Shown: positions 34,015 to 43,199, numbered from the stretch's first letter. The stretch is DNA of 64,000 bases from Bacteroidota bacterium (GCA_023423405.1 JAFAFR010000043.1:620001-684000), one strand, 5' to 3'. Program-made: numbers and translations. The notes: a model not told the origin generated them from the sequence alone.

Positions 34015-34383
34015 CTATATCATTTTGTAGTAAAAAATAACATTCAGTATCCATAGCGCCCCGTACCCTATTCTCAACCACAGTGGGTTGATGCCGGTCC
34101 AGTTTTCGAAACGGTCCTGCAGGCTTCCCCCAGCACCATTGTGCAGCAGCCCCTTACCGCGCATGAGGTTCAGCGCCGGGTCAAACAGCGCCGCCCTGGT
34201 TGTTATGCAAAGCGACACCGCCCACCATGCGGGCCAGCCAAATAGCAGTGTAGCAACAATGCATACGAACGCATATGCTGCACTCTCCCAGCCGTGGTAT
34301 ATCTTCCACTGCCGACGCGGATCGAGCTGCCAGGCATCTATAGCCGCATGCGTAAGCACCAGTATAACGAAGGCCTCAATCAT
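34015..34383 (-). CDS. Small membrane protein, possible holin
   Basis: 122 residues with an N-terminal hydrophobic helix (MIEAFVILVLTHAAIDAW), a long central hydrophobic stretch (AYAFVCIVATLLFGWPAWWA) and a C-terminal helix (IGYGALWILNVIFYYKMI). The size, helix number and position beside the lysin suggest a holin or lysis accessory. It ends in TAG, and the lysin frame follows it in phase. It overlaps the next gene upstream by 8 bp. Confidence 0.6.
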   Translation of the reverse strand: MIEAFVILVLTHAAIDAWQLDPRRQWKIYHGWESAAYAFVCIVATLLFGWPAWWAVSLCITTRAALFDPALNLMRGKGLLHNGAGGSLQDRFENWTGINPLWLRIGYGALWILNVIFYYKMI

Positions 34384-34588
34384 CTTTCCGGTTTGCCGCG
34401 AACGCCTTGTACATGCCTACGACGAAGGACAGCGCTCCCGCCACGATAAGCACCACACCCAGCGCATACACTCGGTTAAATGCCGCTTGGCTAAGCTTCG
34501 TCCAGCTGCCCTCTGTAATCGCGATGCCGCCAAAAATTCCTGCAATGCCGAAAGCAATCAGCAGCAGGATGATGGTTCCTTTTTTCAT
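34376..34588 (-). CDS. Two-helix membrane protein, possible holin
   Basis: 70 residues: an N-terminal helix (GTIILLLIAFGIAGIFGGIA) and a second (VYALGVVLIVAGALSFVVGM) with a short charged tail (NRKDD). This is the size and layout of a class II holin. Several membrane proteins lie together here, so I cannot say which is the true holin and which the antiholin. Confidence 0.6.
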   Translation of the reverse strand: MKKGTIILLLIAFGIAGIFGGIAITEGSWTKLSQAAFNRVYALGVVLIVAGALSFVVGMYKAFAANRKDD

Positions 34589-34594
34589 ATCGTT

Positions 34595-34798
34595 TTACTT
34601 TTTGAATAATTTGGATACCCATCCCCACACGACCGGAATTGGCCAAAACAAAGCAGCCAACCAGTCGCCGATCACTTTGTCGGCATACTTCCCTTTTGTG
34701 GAAAAAATGGTGTACTTCTCTGCCGCCAGTATGAAACCAGCGACCCATGCACCGAGCAGCACGCCGCCGCCCCAGGTGGAGAACAAAAATTTGATCAT
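34595..34798 (-). CDS. Small membrane protein of the lysis cassette
   Basis: 67 residues with a hydrophobic N-terminal helix (LFSTWGGGVLLGAWVAGFIL) and an aromatic C-terminal segment (WLAALFWPIPVVWGWVSKLF). The end is basic. The function is unknown; it is translated in overlap with the spanin-like gene upstream. Confidence 0.55.
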   Translation of the reverse strand: MIKFLFSTWGGGVLLGAWVAGFILAAEKYTIFSTKGKYADKVIGDWLAALFWPIPVVWGWVSKLFKK

Positions 34799-35460
34799 CG
34801 TTTTCGATTTTTGAATTGAAAAAATTGATAGGTGATGCCGACGGATCCGCCATATGTAAAACCGCTTGGACCTGCGACCATGCCGATGGTAGCGCCAATG
34901 CCCCAGCGCGAATGCGCAGGCGCTGGAACGACCCTCAGCAGACTATCTCGAACAGTTATCTGCCGGGTAAGCTCCAGGGCTTTATCGTTGGCAGCGGAAA
35001 GGGCGCGATCATACAGCATGGAAAGATCACTGCCGTGCTGGTCAAAATCTCCGTGCATACTGCGCAGGCTGTCTTCCAGGTAGGCAAGGCGGCCACTGTA
35101 ATCGGCAAGACTGTCGCAATTCACCAAGCGGCCGGCCAGGTCGTTGGCGGCTTTCAACTGCTGGTTTGCTTCGATGAGTGCTATTACCTTCTTGTTTAGC
35201 GGCTTGATCACTTCGTTTGCACGTGCAATGGCAGCGCTGTCACCGCGCCGCTGCCGAAGAATAACGTAAATACTATCCTGCAGCATCACAATGGCCTTGT
35301 TCTTTACAGCAATGCGCATGCTGTCTGCCAGGTGCATGCTGTCGAGCTTTGCAGCTGCTGTTTGCTCCGCTCCTGCCGGTTGGCACTGGAATCGCTGCAG
35401 CAGGATCACCAGCACGATGGCCAGAAGCAGCGATACCACTATTGTTGTGCGGATGCTCAT
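34795..35460 (-). CDS. Membrane-anchored coiled-coil protein, possible unimolecular spanin
   Basis: 221 residues. One N-terminal transmembrane helix (TIVVSLLLAIVLVILL) is followed by ~140 residues of charged, heptad-like sequence (LDSMHLADSMRIAVKNKAIV; QQLKAANDLAGRL). The end (WGIGATIGMVAGPSGFTYGG, then SVGITYQFFQF) alternates like outer-membrane beta strands and finishes with an aromatic residue near the C-terminus. An inner-membrane anchor, periplasmic rod and outer-membrane hairpin is the spanin design. This is inference from layout. Confidence 0.5.
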   Translation of the reverse strand: MSIRTTIVVSLLLAIVLVILLQRFQCQPAGAEQTAAAKLDSMHLADSMRIAVKNKAIVMLQDSIYVILRQRRGDSAAIARANEVIKPLNKKVIALIEANQQLKAANDLAGRLVNCDSLADYSGRLAYLEDSLRSMHGDFDQHGSDLSMLYDRALSAANDKALELTRQITVRDSLLRVVPAPAHSRWGIGATIGMVAGPSGFTYGGSVGITYQFFQFKNRKR

Positions 35461-35879
35461 TTCTCTACCTCTTTCGCTTTTTCAAGTCCGCGGAACAAGT
35501 TGAGCTTCGCAGCCCGTTGAAGCACCTGTGAGACAAATAGCAAGCCCAATGTCTGGCTGGCGACGCCAAGAGTGAATGAAGACATGCGTATCCACCTGAC
35601 TGCAGATAATATCCACTCTGCTGGTTTTTTCTGCCCCGCTTCCACTTTCAATATATTTTCAAAAATCTCCGGCAGCAGGTACAGCGCCGTGGCCAATACC
35701 AAAATGCTAATTACCCAACTCCATTTACCCTTCGCGAATACGATATCGGCAGCATCCTTTGTAGTCAGGTGTTCGTTGGCTTTTTCAGTCAGGTACATAA
35801 ATGCCGCTGCCAGCATTAGTATACCGAGAAGAAAGCCGAGCACAACATTTATATAGGTCAGTGCAGTTAAATTGTTCAT
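35457..35879 (-). CDS. Three-helix membrane protein of the lysis cassette
   Basis: 140 residues with hydrophobic segments INVVLGFLLGILMLAAAFMYL (in part), WVISILVLATALYLLPEIF and LGVASQTLGLLFVSQVL. The family is not recognised. Overlaps of 4 bp with both neighbours tie it to the lysis operon. A holin, antiholin or superinfection-exclusion role is possible. Confidence 0.55.
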   Translation of the reverse strand: MNNLTALTYINVVLGFLLGILMLAAAFMYLTEKANEHLTTKDAADIVFAKGKWSWVISILVLATALYLLPEIFENILKVEAGQKKPAEWILSAVRWIRMSSFTLGVASQTLGLLFVSQVLQRAAKLNLFRGLEKAKEVEK

Positions 35880-36205
35880 TTTTCAAATATTAGTTTGAGT
35901 ATATAACCGAACACACCAGAGGCGATTGAGCCTCCAAGTGCCCAGATGATTTTTTGATACAATTCTATTTTCTGATTCGTCACTTTCACCGCGTCCAGTT
36001 CCCGCCGCAGTGCTTCGTTATCGTCTTCCAGTTCTGCGATGCGAGAGATAAGTCCACCGTCTTTTGCCAGGTCAGAACCCATCAAAGCCACCATCACCTT
36101 ATCCATCTTCTTGTCCATCCTGGATATTTCGGTCTTGATGGACTGGATGTCCGTTTGCATCGATACGAATTGTATTTTTTCTTCGGCTGTCATGGGATCG
36201 CTCAT
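35876..36205 (-). CDS. XhlA-like coiled-coil membrane protein
   Basis: 109 residues: a long N-terminal coiled coil (QTDIQSIKTEISRMDKKMDK; ISRIAELEDDNEALRRELDA) followed by one C-terminal transmembrane helix (IIWALGGSIASGVFGYILKL). This layout matches haemolysin XhlA-type phage proteins, which work with a holin in host lysis. It is the first of the membrane-protein cluster in transcription order. Confidence 0.65.
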   Translation of the reverse strand: MSDPMTAEEKIQFVSMQTDIQSIKTEISRMDKKMDKVMVALMGSDLAKDGGLISRIAELEDDNEALRRELDAVKVTNQKIELYQKIIWALGGSIASGVFGYILKLIFEK

Positions 36206-36212
36206 TGACTGT

Positions 36213-36587
36213 TTATCGGTTTAACCAAGTGCGGCCTTCCGCAATGGCCTGGTTTATAAAATCGTTCCGCAGGTTGTCAACGTCCTGCATGGCAGCCAGT
36301 ACGGGCGCGGCTTCGTCGCCTATGGCAATAAGCTGCGGCAGTAGCAGTGTTTTCATCTCGGCGTTAATCGCCGCGGCATAGCGTTCGTTAAGGCTGCCCA
36401 GCATGGAAAAAATATCGATCACCGTCTGCGCATTCAAATCAACGGGCACCATGTCGTCGGGCTGGTAACCGCCGGCGCGAACGGTTTCGGCAATGCGATT
36501 CAGCAGCGCATCATACGAGCGACCGTTAACGAGAAGGACCTGAGAGGTGACGTAGCAGATGTGTCGTTCTTTTAATTGGACTTGCAT
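36213..36587 (-). CDS. Prophage protein of unknown function
   Basis: 124 residues, soluble, mostly helical (YDALLNRIAETVRAGGYQPD; FSMLGSLNERYAAAINAEMK). No family recognised. It sits 5 bp after the large fibre gene and before the lysis cassette. Position and size would suit a fibre-assembly chaperone, but nothing in the sequence proves it. Confidence 0.6.
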   Translation of the reverse strand: MQVQLKERHICYVTSQVLLVNGRSYDALLNRIAETVRAGGYQPDDMVPVDLNAQTVIDIFSMLGSLNERYAAAINAEMKTLLLPQLIAIGDEAAPVLAAMQDVDNLRNDFINQAIAEGRTWLNR

Positions 36588-36592
36588 AAAAA

Positions 36593-38959
36593 TTAGTAAA
36601 GGGATAAGTAAATGCGTTGGTTAAGGTATGTAGACAGGGTTATTGTAGAAAGAGGTGTAGACGAGCTATTTGCACTAGTGCTTACGGATGCTTTAAAAGA
36701 ACTCCCGTAGCACAAGCTCGATAGCACCGAATTGGTAAGTGCTGCCGTACCAGGAAGTGCTGGCGTTGTTGTGCTGGAAGTGCTACTCCAGCTTACGCCT
36801 ACGTAGTAGATGCCTGGCTGTATCGTTAACGACTGCCCGGCAGCCACATTGTCGAAAGGAATAGCGTACCACCCCGGTGTTTTTACGCCTGTGTTTACCC
36901 AATTCGGATCGCTCGTACTATAGGCGATAAGCGATGCCGTGTTATCGCCATTCCATTTGTACAATGTTACTCCGCTGTGCCGCGTACCTGCTTCGTAGTT
37001 GCCCGTTGTCCGCATGAAAAAATTAACTCCCGCGACGGTTTTGGTCTTGTAAATGGGCATGGCCATCAGGTACAGCGCATTGTTGGACATACTAACAGCA
37101 TTAGTCGCATCCATAGGCGACATGCCGAAAGTTTCGGCCTTTATATCCAGCCCCGCCAACTTGTAAAATGCTTGCCGATCCTGGTAGGATTTGTCCATCG
37201 GCATAATGTCGAAATCCGATCCGATTCTATACCAGGCCCCCCGTAACCAACGAAGCCGCATAAACGATTTATTAGGGACTTCCGTTACGCTCGTTTCATT
37301 TAGGTTCTTCACCGCTCCTGAAACGGCCCACGTATAGGCAGAGTCATTGGTATTGGTTATAGTAATCTCCTCCCCCGTCGCCGTTCCATCGGTAATGGTT
37401 ATTGTTCTGTTCGCGGTGATCGTCCCCAACAGGTAGAATGCTCTTGCAGAATCTTTGCCAGTGGTTATATCCTGTGTGTATTCCTCGAACAGCGAAGGAA
37501 CTCTATACCGCGTCCTGCCTATGTAATCAAGGTATTGCCCGCTCAATGTAACGGTAGAACTATCTGTACCGCTGGACACTATTACACCAGCATCTTTCGA
37601 TGTTTCGGAAACTGTGTAGAGGTTAACCACATTAGGCGTTACGCTAACGAACCCTGTGTTATCGCCTTTGCTGGAACGAATGCCCATCACGCCATCGTAA
37701 TCAACACCTTCGTCAGGACTTAACTGAATTGTGTTTACTGTGCCGTTCGGTTTTTGTTGCGTCAGCCCCGCAAAGCCACTACCATCAGCGCCATTATCAA
37801 ACAGTAACTTCGGGTGATATAGCGCGTTGCCCGTCTTCCCGCCGCTGATTAATAAACGATCATTTGCATATATGTTAAGCCCGCCGCTGCCATAGTCTTT
37901 GTCGGTGCTGCTTATGTATGCTGTATCTGCACCCTGCCTTGAAATCGAAAACCCCGGACTGTTAAACTTAACTCCCGCCTTCAACCCATTTTCAACATCG
38001 TTAATGGCTACGTTTTTTTCCAGGTAGCCGCTTCCCCATCCTGTGCGGTCTGTAAGCGTAGACCCAGCGCCATCGTCGGCGATAAAGGACATGCTGCCGC
38101 TTTCGTTTACCGTAATACTCCTGTTTACGCCCGTTAGGGAGGCGTTGCTGTTCTCAATCCAGGGCGGCGCACTCCACGATGCGGTCGTTCCGTTGCTGGA
38201 CAGCCATGTCCCGGCAGCACCTATCCCCAACCGCGAAGCAGCGCCACCGCTACCGCCGACAATAAAATCGCCAGCGGTGGTCATGGGGTTGGTGAAGCCA
38301 GCGGTTATGTCGCTTTTCCAAGCTATCTGCTTCCAGCCTGCCCCATCATAGCCCTCGAAGTGTGCGCTATCTTCATTCCATCTGTGGTGTCGCCCGGAAA
38401 TCGTACCAGGCCTATTTAATGTTACAGAAGAGCTTGGGTAGACTAACCCTTTGTGTGTGTTGAATATTACTTCTGCCACATCGGAGGTCTGATAAAAAGT
38501 TCCGTTCATATACAGGCCGGCAGTAAATTCTTTGTCGCCGCCGATCGATTGTATTCCATTCGTCATAAAGCCTGTCGCCGATGCGCTCGCCGGCCCAACC
38601 ACCGCCACGCTATCCTTTCCACCCTCACGATACTGCACGCTGTATAAATAGTCGCCGTGCATGGCTGTGAAGGAAGTATCGCCTGATCCGCCAACTACCG
38701 CTTCCCACCGAGTACCATCGGTTGAACGCATCTGTAGCTTACCTGACGCGACAATAAGGGCGCCAGGGTAAGCCCAGATGTGTGCAAGATTGGCAGCAGT
38801 AGTGTCGGGATAAATAGCGGTCACTATACCGCTGTCAGCTTTAATACCGCCTTTATAATTTACCAACTGGTGTTTGCCACCCATCGGAGCGACGACAGGG
38901 AATTGGGCCTTTACGAAGAGTCCGAACAGTGTAAGAAGTAATGTCAGTATTGCTCTCAT
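36593..38959 (-). CDS. Large tail-fibre protein with Sec signal peptide
   Basis: 788 residues. The N-terminus MRAILTLLLTLFGLFVKAQ is a signal peptide with the AQ end usual in this host. The body is rich in Gly, Ser, Thr and Asn with beta-type periodicity (GRHHRWNEDSAHFEGYDGAG; TAGDFIVGGSGGAASRLGIG), as in phage fibres. The C-terminal ~150 residues (YKTKTVAGVNFFMRTTGNYE; GWYAIPFDNVAAGQSLTIQP) form a separate beta domain, probably receptor binding. It shares a TGA/ATG overlap with the gene upstream. Confidence 0.75.
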   Translation of the reverse strand: MRAILTLLLTLFGLFVKAQFPVVAPMGGKHQLVNYKGGIKADSGIVTAIYPDTTAANLAHIWAYPGALIVASGKLQMRSTDGTRWEAVVGGSGDTSFTAMHGDYLYSVQYREGGKDSVAVVGPASASATGFMTNGIQSIGGDKEFTAGLYMNGTFYQTSDVAEVIFNTHKGLVYPSSSVTLNRPGTISGRHHRWNEDSAHFEGYDGAGWKQIAWKSDITAGFTNPMTTAGDFIVGGSGGAASRLGIGAAGTWLSSNGTTASWSAPPWIENSNASLTGVNRSITVNESGSMSFIADDGAGSTLTDRTGWGSGYLEKNVAINDVENGLKAGVKFNSPGFSISRQGADTAYISSTDKDYGSGGLNIYANDRLLISGGKTGNALYHPKLLFDNGADGSGFAGLTQQKPNGTVNTIQLSPDEGVDYDGVMGIRSSKGDNTGFVSVTPNVVNLYTVSETSKDAGVIVSSGTDSSTVTLSGQYLDYIGRTRYRVPSLFEEYTQDITTGKDSARAFYLLGTITANRTITITDGTATGEEITITNTNDSAYTWAVSGAVKNLNETSVTEVPNKSFMRLRWLRGAWYRIGSDFDIMPMDKSYQDRQAFYKLAGLDIKAETFGMSPMDATNAVSMSNNALYLMAMPIYKTKTVAGVNFFMRTTGNYEAGTRHSGVTLYKWNGDNTASLIAYSTSDPNWVNTGVKTPGWYAIPFDNVAAGQSLTIQPGIYYVGVSWSSTSSTTTPALPGTAALTNSVLSSLCYGSSFKASVSTSANSSSTPLSTITLSTYLNQRIYLSLY

Positions 38960-39426
38960 TGTACACGGTATGTTATAAGGCAGGTATCACCGTCCAACCA
39001 GGGGTTAACACGGGTAATTTTGCCCAGTGAATTATCTAAAGTGAAATCTCCGTCGATGCTTGTTTCCGGCATCTTGTTCACGTATATCATCTCAACGTAA
39101 GCGCCGACCAACGCACCGCTGGTGAACGTGTATGCGCCAACAATGGGTGACCCCGGCTCCCCGTCCACTTTAATAGAGAGTTGCGCCAGACCTGTTCCTG
39201 CTACAAACGGCACCAGATCGTAATCCTCAATACCATTACGGTATTCGTACCAACCGGAGGCAATTCTTACCAGCAGTCCGACAACCCTTACACCAGGATA
39301 AATAGTGGCGTTAGCTTCTGCAATACTTAGGTATGGCCGCCAGGTTACACCGTCCCAGTACATAGCTCTTTCATCTGCCGCATAAGGCCCAATAATTCGC
39401 AAGGATGGATTTAACGTCTGCGCCAT
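38956..39426 (-). CDS. Tail-tip or fibre-associated protein
   Basis: 156 residues, soluble, beta-rich (MYWDGVTWRPYLSIAEANAT; VGLLVRIASGWYEYRNGIED). No signal peptide and no family I can name. It lies between the collar-domain fibre and the large fibre and is coupled to both by overlaps, which suggests a structural adaptor. Confidence 0.6.
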   Translation of the reverse strand: MAQTLNPSLRIIGPYAADERAMYWDGVTWRPYLSIAEANATIYPGVRVVGLLVRIASGWYEYRNGIEDYDLVPFVAGTGLAQLSIKVDGEPGSPIVGAYTFTSGALVGAYVEMIYVNKMPETSIDGDFTLDNSLGKITRVNPWLDGDTCLITYRVQ

Positions 39427-40781
39427 TACACTTGAATTAAGGGGATGAAGCCTGCATTTCGCACCGTCGTCTCTGCAGCGCCGGTAAAGCCTATTGTAAG
39501 AGGCACCGCCTGCGCAGGATCACGCGGCGGGCTTATCCAGTAGTAGTTACTTTGACGGTCTCCTGAACCATCGGGAAAACCTGTTTTTGATACGTTTTCA
39601 CCGACATGGTTATGCCGCCGCAAGTAATCCCCTTGGCCGGCGCCGGAAATATTGGGAGACCGCAACGGATCCGCCCCCACCAAATCTTTAAGGCCTCTAA
39701 AAGCGAGATTCCGCAAATCGGGAAACCGGAAATGGGTTGTACCGTTTCCTTTCGAGTACATGGACCGAAGAGGATAAAACCAGTCAGTGCCGCCGTCCAT
39801 AGAGAGGTTAATTCGGGTATCCTGCCACTCGGCTTCGGACACCCACAGACCGGGATTAGCTTCCAGCATTTCGATGATACGGGGGTATTTTTCACGTTCC
39901 GTCCATTGACCGCGGGCAACAGCCGCTCCCGGTCGTTCGACCACGTCAAAGAAGGGCTGTCCTACCCTCAGCATAGAGTCACTCGACTTCATCACATACC
40001 AGCCATCGACACCGCGCACCAGCCAAATGAATTCATTGCTGCCCAGCGTTATTTTCGTCTTACCTGTTTCACCCCAGTAGATCAGCTGCCCACTTTGCGT
40101 CAACACCTTACAGTAATACCCGTTTGAAATGGTGGTTTCGATGGGTATGATCAGGTTTGCTGGCGCACTGGAAATCTCCGGTAGGATAAGATTAATATTC
40201 TTTACATTGTTGGAGACGTGCAACAACTTATTGTAATGAGCTCCGCTTATAGGCGTATCATCTGAAATAAGAGCAATGCCAGTAATTATTGACGTGGCCG
40301 CAGCAACACCGCCGCCGCTTCCCGGTTCAGTCGCCCCCATCTCAAAAAGATGAGCAAAAAATATGTCCCCTTTCCTTACCCTGTCACCCACCAACTCAAA
40401 CCCACCCGAAGGCAGAATATTAAATTGCGAGGTGAGTAATTGGCCGTAGCCAACCCGATGAAGGGAGTAATTTTTATTTATCAGCACAGCCGACACTACA
40501 CGGTTGGTACCTACGATATTATCGTCACTGGCAATTATCTCTACATCAGAACCCTGCAGCACTGGCGGAACTGGCTCAGAAGCGCCGCCAGTCTGGATAA
40601 AGGATCGAATATTTCCAAGAGTTTGATGGCGGGTTCTGTTCTCAGAAGCATCGTAGACGGCCACGCTGTCGCCATCCTCCATGGGCAGCCCCAGTTCCGG
40701 TAGTTCGGGAATGCGCACCGTTGGTATTACGATGTCAACGGTTTCCCCGGTTGAGGTGATAATGCCCTGGATGGTTGCCAT
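39426..40781 (-). CDS. Tail fibre with C-terminal collar (microcystin-dependent type) domain
   Basis: 451 residues. The N-terminal part (TIQGIITSTGETVDIVIPTV; ELGLPMEDGDSVAVYDASEN) is an attachment domain. The C-terminus has the collar pattern: FFDVVERPGAAVARGQWTER, GNGTTHFRFPDLRNLAFRG, and GDYLRRHNHVGE with the paired His, ending in GFIPLIQV. Collar-domain proteins are short tail-fibre tips that contact the host surface. A 67-bp gap with no further gene precedes the Tal-like gene. Confidence 0.8.
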   Translation of the reverse strand: MATIQGIITSTGETVDIVIPTVRIPELPELGLPMEDGDSVAVYDASENRTRHQTLGNIRSFIQTGGASEPVPPVLQGSDVEIIASDDNIVGTNRVVSAVLINKNYSLHRVGYGQLLTSQFNILPSGGFELVGDRVRKGDIFFAHLFEMGATEPGSGGGVAAATSIITGIALISDDTPISGAHYNKLLHVSNNVKNINLILPEISSAPANLIIPIETTISNGYYCKVLTQSGQLIYWGETGKTKITLGSNEFIWLVRGVDGWYVMKSSDSMLRVGQPFFDVVERPGAAVARGQWTEREKYPRIIEMLEANPGLWVSEAEWQDTRINLSMDGGTDWFYPLRSMYSKGNGTTHFRFPDLRNLAFRGLKDLVGADPLRSPNISGAGQGDYLRRHNHVGENVSKTGFPDGSGDRQSNYYWISPPRDPAQAVPLTIGFTGAAETTVRNAGFIPLIQV

Positions 40782-40848
40782 ACCCGCAATATGGCAACTG
40801 TATGGCGGGTGACTTTTTTAAAGCCGTAACAATGCAGCTATTGTTACA

Positions 40849-42723
40849 TTACGAAGATTTCCACACCTTGCCGGCGCCGTCCACATACAAAGGCTTCATA
40901 CTTCCCGTACCTGCGGCCGTAGGGATTTCAGTTATCACAACAGTACCCTGTTCTATTCTCAGGTTGCCAATCACTTTGTTGTTGGATATGGCGCTATTAT
41001 CCAAAGAACTGGCAACAGCACTGGTAGCAAGAGCATTACTTCGGGTTGAGTTTTGCAGTTCCGCAATGATACTCCGGTTTGACCCTTCACCTAAAGTAAG
41101 TTCGTAGTCGTATTCATCTACCAGAGATTGAACAACTTCCACGGTACGGATACGATCCGAAATACCCAGCTCTACGTCCATTAAAACGATAACGTCACCT
41201 ACATCCACTTTTATTTTCTGCGCTCGGAAAAAAGCCGGGTTGCAAACAATGTTGTATTTGAATGCAGGAACTGATTTTACTTTTATGTATTCCGTCGCTT
41301 TGATCCTAAGTTGCTGTTCCGCAGCATCAATGTAGGACTGCGGCATTCGGATATTAACCAGTATATATTTGTCTCCAATCCCCGGCCGAAAATACACACT
41401 CGGAATGTCCAGTATTTTTTCGTCCTTATTTTTCAGAAGCGTGAATTCTTTTGTTGCAGAGTTGTACTCTTTCACATCAAAACCGTACCCCGCAAGCTGA
41501 CCTGAATTGAACACTACCCGTGCAGCCAATCCCGGTAGCAAATGGTCATTAATGTCGAAATCCAGGGAAGCATCTTTGAATTTGTAAAAATCGGTGCCAT
41601 CTACTGCGGTAACGGCTGCTTCCCGCTGGGGAAAAATGTCTTCCACAACAAGGGTCCCTTCAATTATGCCGTACTGGGCGGTGTTGTATTCGATTACTGA
41701 TACTTTCTGAAACAAAAGCTGCGAGGTTGTCTCATTGATTCGTACTGCCGGCGTTACCGACTGATCGCAGCTACCCCCGAGCGACATGAACCGGAATTCA
41801 TAATCACCTACAGGCACGTCAAAGGTCTGCGGCGACACCATTGCTGCGAGCACCTCTAACCATGAATCGTTGGTGCCGGCTGTTCGGTATTGAATTACCA
41901 GGCCGACCACTGTCTCCGATAGCGGTGGCGTAAAATCGAACTGGTACCGGGTCATTCCTGTATTTGGCGTATTCGGTGTTACGACTGCCGACAGATCCGT
42001 AATCAGACATTCGTCAATAGGATTCATCAGCAATCGCGGAGAAAAGTTCCGGTATTCATTCGGGATGTTGGTCGTTCCCCCATATACGTACAGCCTGGTT
42101 ACCTGGTTGTCGTCCACCAGATCGCGGGTGATGCTGTATAGGCCGGTCTCCTTACCATACTGTAGCGTTTTCGGTAGCAATCTGGCTCTTTTAGCCAGAT
42201 GTATCTGGTTACCCTCTATAAAAAATTCCGTTTCAAAGGCCTCGGCTATTTTGGCCAAGGCTTCCAGGCAGTGCTCTTTCGCAAAGGTTAACGTCTTATA
42301 CCCAGTCTCTATTACCCCGCCCAACTCCCAGGCCTCCCCGACCCTGTTAGCGTTCAACAGCAGCAGCCGCACGAAGTCAATCGCGGTTCCGGTAAGGGAG
42401 AAATCGGGCTCTCCTATCTCATTATTCGCGTTGTAAAACAGGTACTGGGCATTGCGCAACTTGTACCTGGATGGCTCCATAACCAGCGTGTACTTATAGT
42501 TGTGCCGGCTCTGCTTTTCCACCAGTGGCGGTTTCGAGATATAATATCGCACGCCCAGTATCTCCCCGTAATCGCCAACATTGAAATTGAACATTCCGTT
42601 CAACTCGAAAGTCAGGGTAGCTATGTCCGATTCCATCAACTTTTTTGTAATGGAGCTGCCAGCGTTCGGTTGTACCGATACAATAAGACCGGTAGAGCGC
42701 ATCAAGTCAACAGTAATACTCAT
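40849..42723 (-). CDS. Tail tip (Tal/gp44-like) protein
   Basis: 624 residues following the Dit-like gene, which is the usual place of the tail-associated hub protein. The start shows hub-like beta blocks (SDIATLTFELNGMFNFNVGD; YYISKPPLVEKQSRHNYKYT), then FVRLLLLNANRVGEAWELGG and AIAEAFETEFF-type helices. A fibronectin-like section (DFTPPLSETVVGLVIQYRTA) lies near residue 270. No peptidase motif is evident, so it is a structural hub as far as I can see. Confidence 0.72.
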   Translation of the reverse strand: MSITVDLMRSTGLIVSVQPNAGSSITKKLMESDIATLTFELNGMFNFNVGDYGEILGVRYYISKPPLVEKQSRHNYKYTLVMEPSRYKLRNAQYLFYNANNEIGEPDFSLTGTAIDFVRLLLLNANRVGEAWELGGVIETGYKTLTFAKEHCLEALAKIAEAFETEFFIEGNQIHLAKRARLLPKTLQYGKETGLYSITRDLVDDNQVTRLYVYGGTTNIPNEYRNFSPRLLMNPIDECLITDLSAVVTPNTPNTGMTRYQFDFTPPLSETVVGLVIQYRTAGTNDSWLEVLAAMVSPQTFDVPVGDYEFRFMSLGGSCDQSVTPAVRINETTSQLLFQKVSVIEYNTAQYGIIEGTLVVEDIFPQREAAVTAVDGTDFYKFKDASLDFDINDHLLPGLAARVVFNSGQLAGYGFDVKEYNSATKEFTLLKNKDEKILDIPSVYFRPGIGDKYILVNIRMPQSYIDAAEQQLRIKATEYIKVKSVPAFKYNIVCNPAFFRAQKIKVDVGDVIVLMDVELGISDRIRTVEVVQSLVDEYDYELTLGEGSNRSIIAELQNSTRSNALATSAVASSLDNSAISNNKVIGNLRIEQGTVVITEIPTAAGTGSMKPLYVDGAGKVWKSS

Positions 42724-43199
42724 GTTACAATGAATCGGTTTTCTTCGTCAACAATGTATAATTGCGGATTATTCACTGGGAACATTTCCAAGAACTTTAA
42801 CGTCAACTTACAGGCCACGACGCTTGCTTGTTTCAATCGGGTAAACCGCTTATACACAGAACAGCTTTGGTAGATCAGGAAAAAATCTTGTCCAAATTCG
42901 GCTACAGTCATGCGTCGTTGCCCAGGAAGACTAAGAACGGCTAGCAGTCGATTGTATTTTTGCCAGAAATCCGCCTCATTAGCTGCAATAATGTGGCATT
43001 GTAATTCTATCTCTTTGGCTTCCAGAAATACTCGTGAGGTGTCAACATCAATGCCGTTTTCGTCGAGCCAGTTACGGGTGATGCTTTCTTTTCGCTTCGG
43101 CAATTTCAGAAAATCGTCAGACCCGCTTTCAACGCCCAAGCCGTATGTTAACCACATATCTGCCCCATCCAGGTAGTACCTGTTTGCTTGTGTTTCCAT
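42720..43199 (-). CDS. Distal tail (Dit-like) protein
   Basis: 159 residues: RYYLDGADMWLTYGLGVESG, then ELQCHIIAANEADFWQKYNR and MTVAEFGQDFFLIYQSCSVY. A short beta-rich protein encoded directly after the tape measure and before the tail hub is by position the distal tail protein that joins tube and tip. The sequence match is only suggestive. It overlaps the next gene by 4 bp (ATGA). Confidence 0.7.
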   Translation of the reverse strand: METQANRYYLDGADMWLTYGLGVESGSDDFLKLPKRKESITRNWLDENGIDVDTSRVFLEAKEIELQCHIIAANEADFWQKYNRLLAVLSLPGQRRMTVAEFGQDFFLIYQSCSVYKRFTRLKQASVVACKLTLKFLEMFPVNNPQLYIVDEENRFIVT

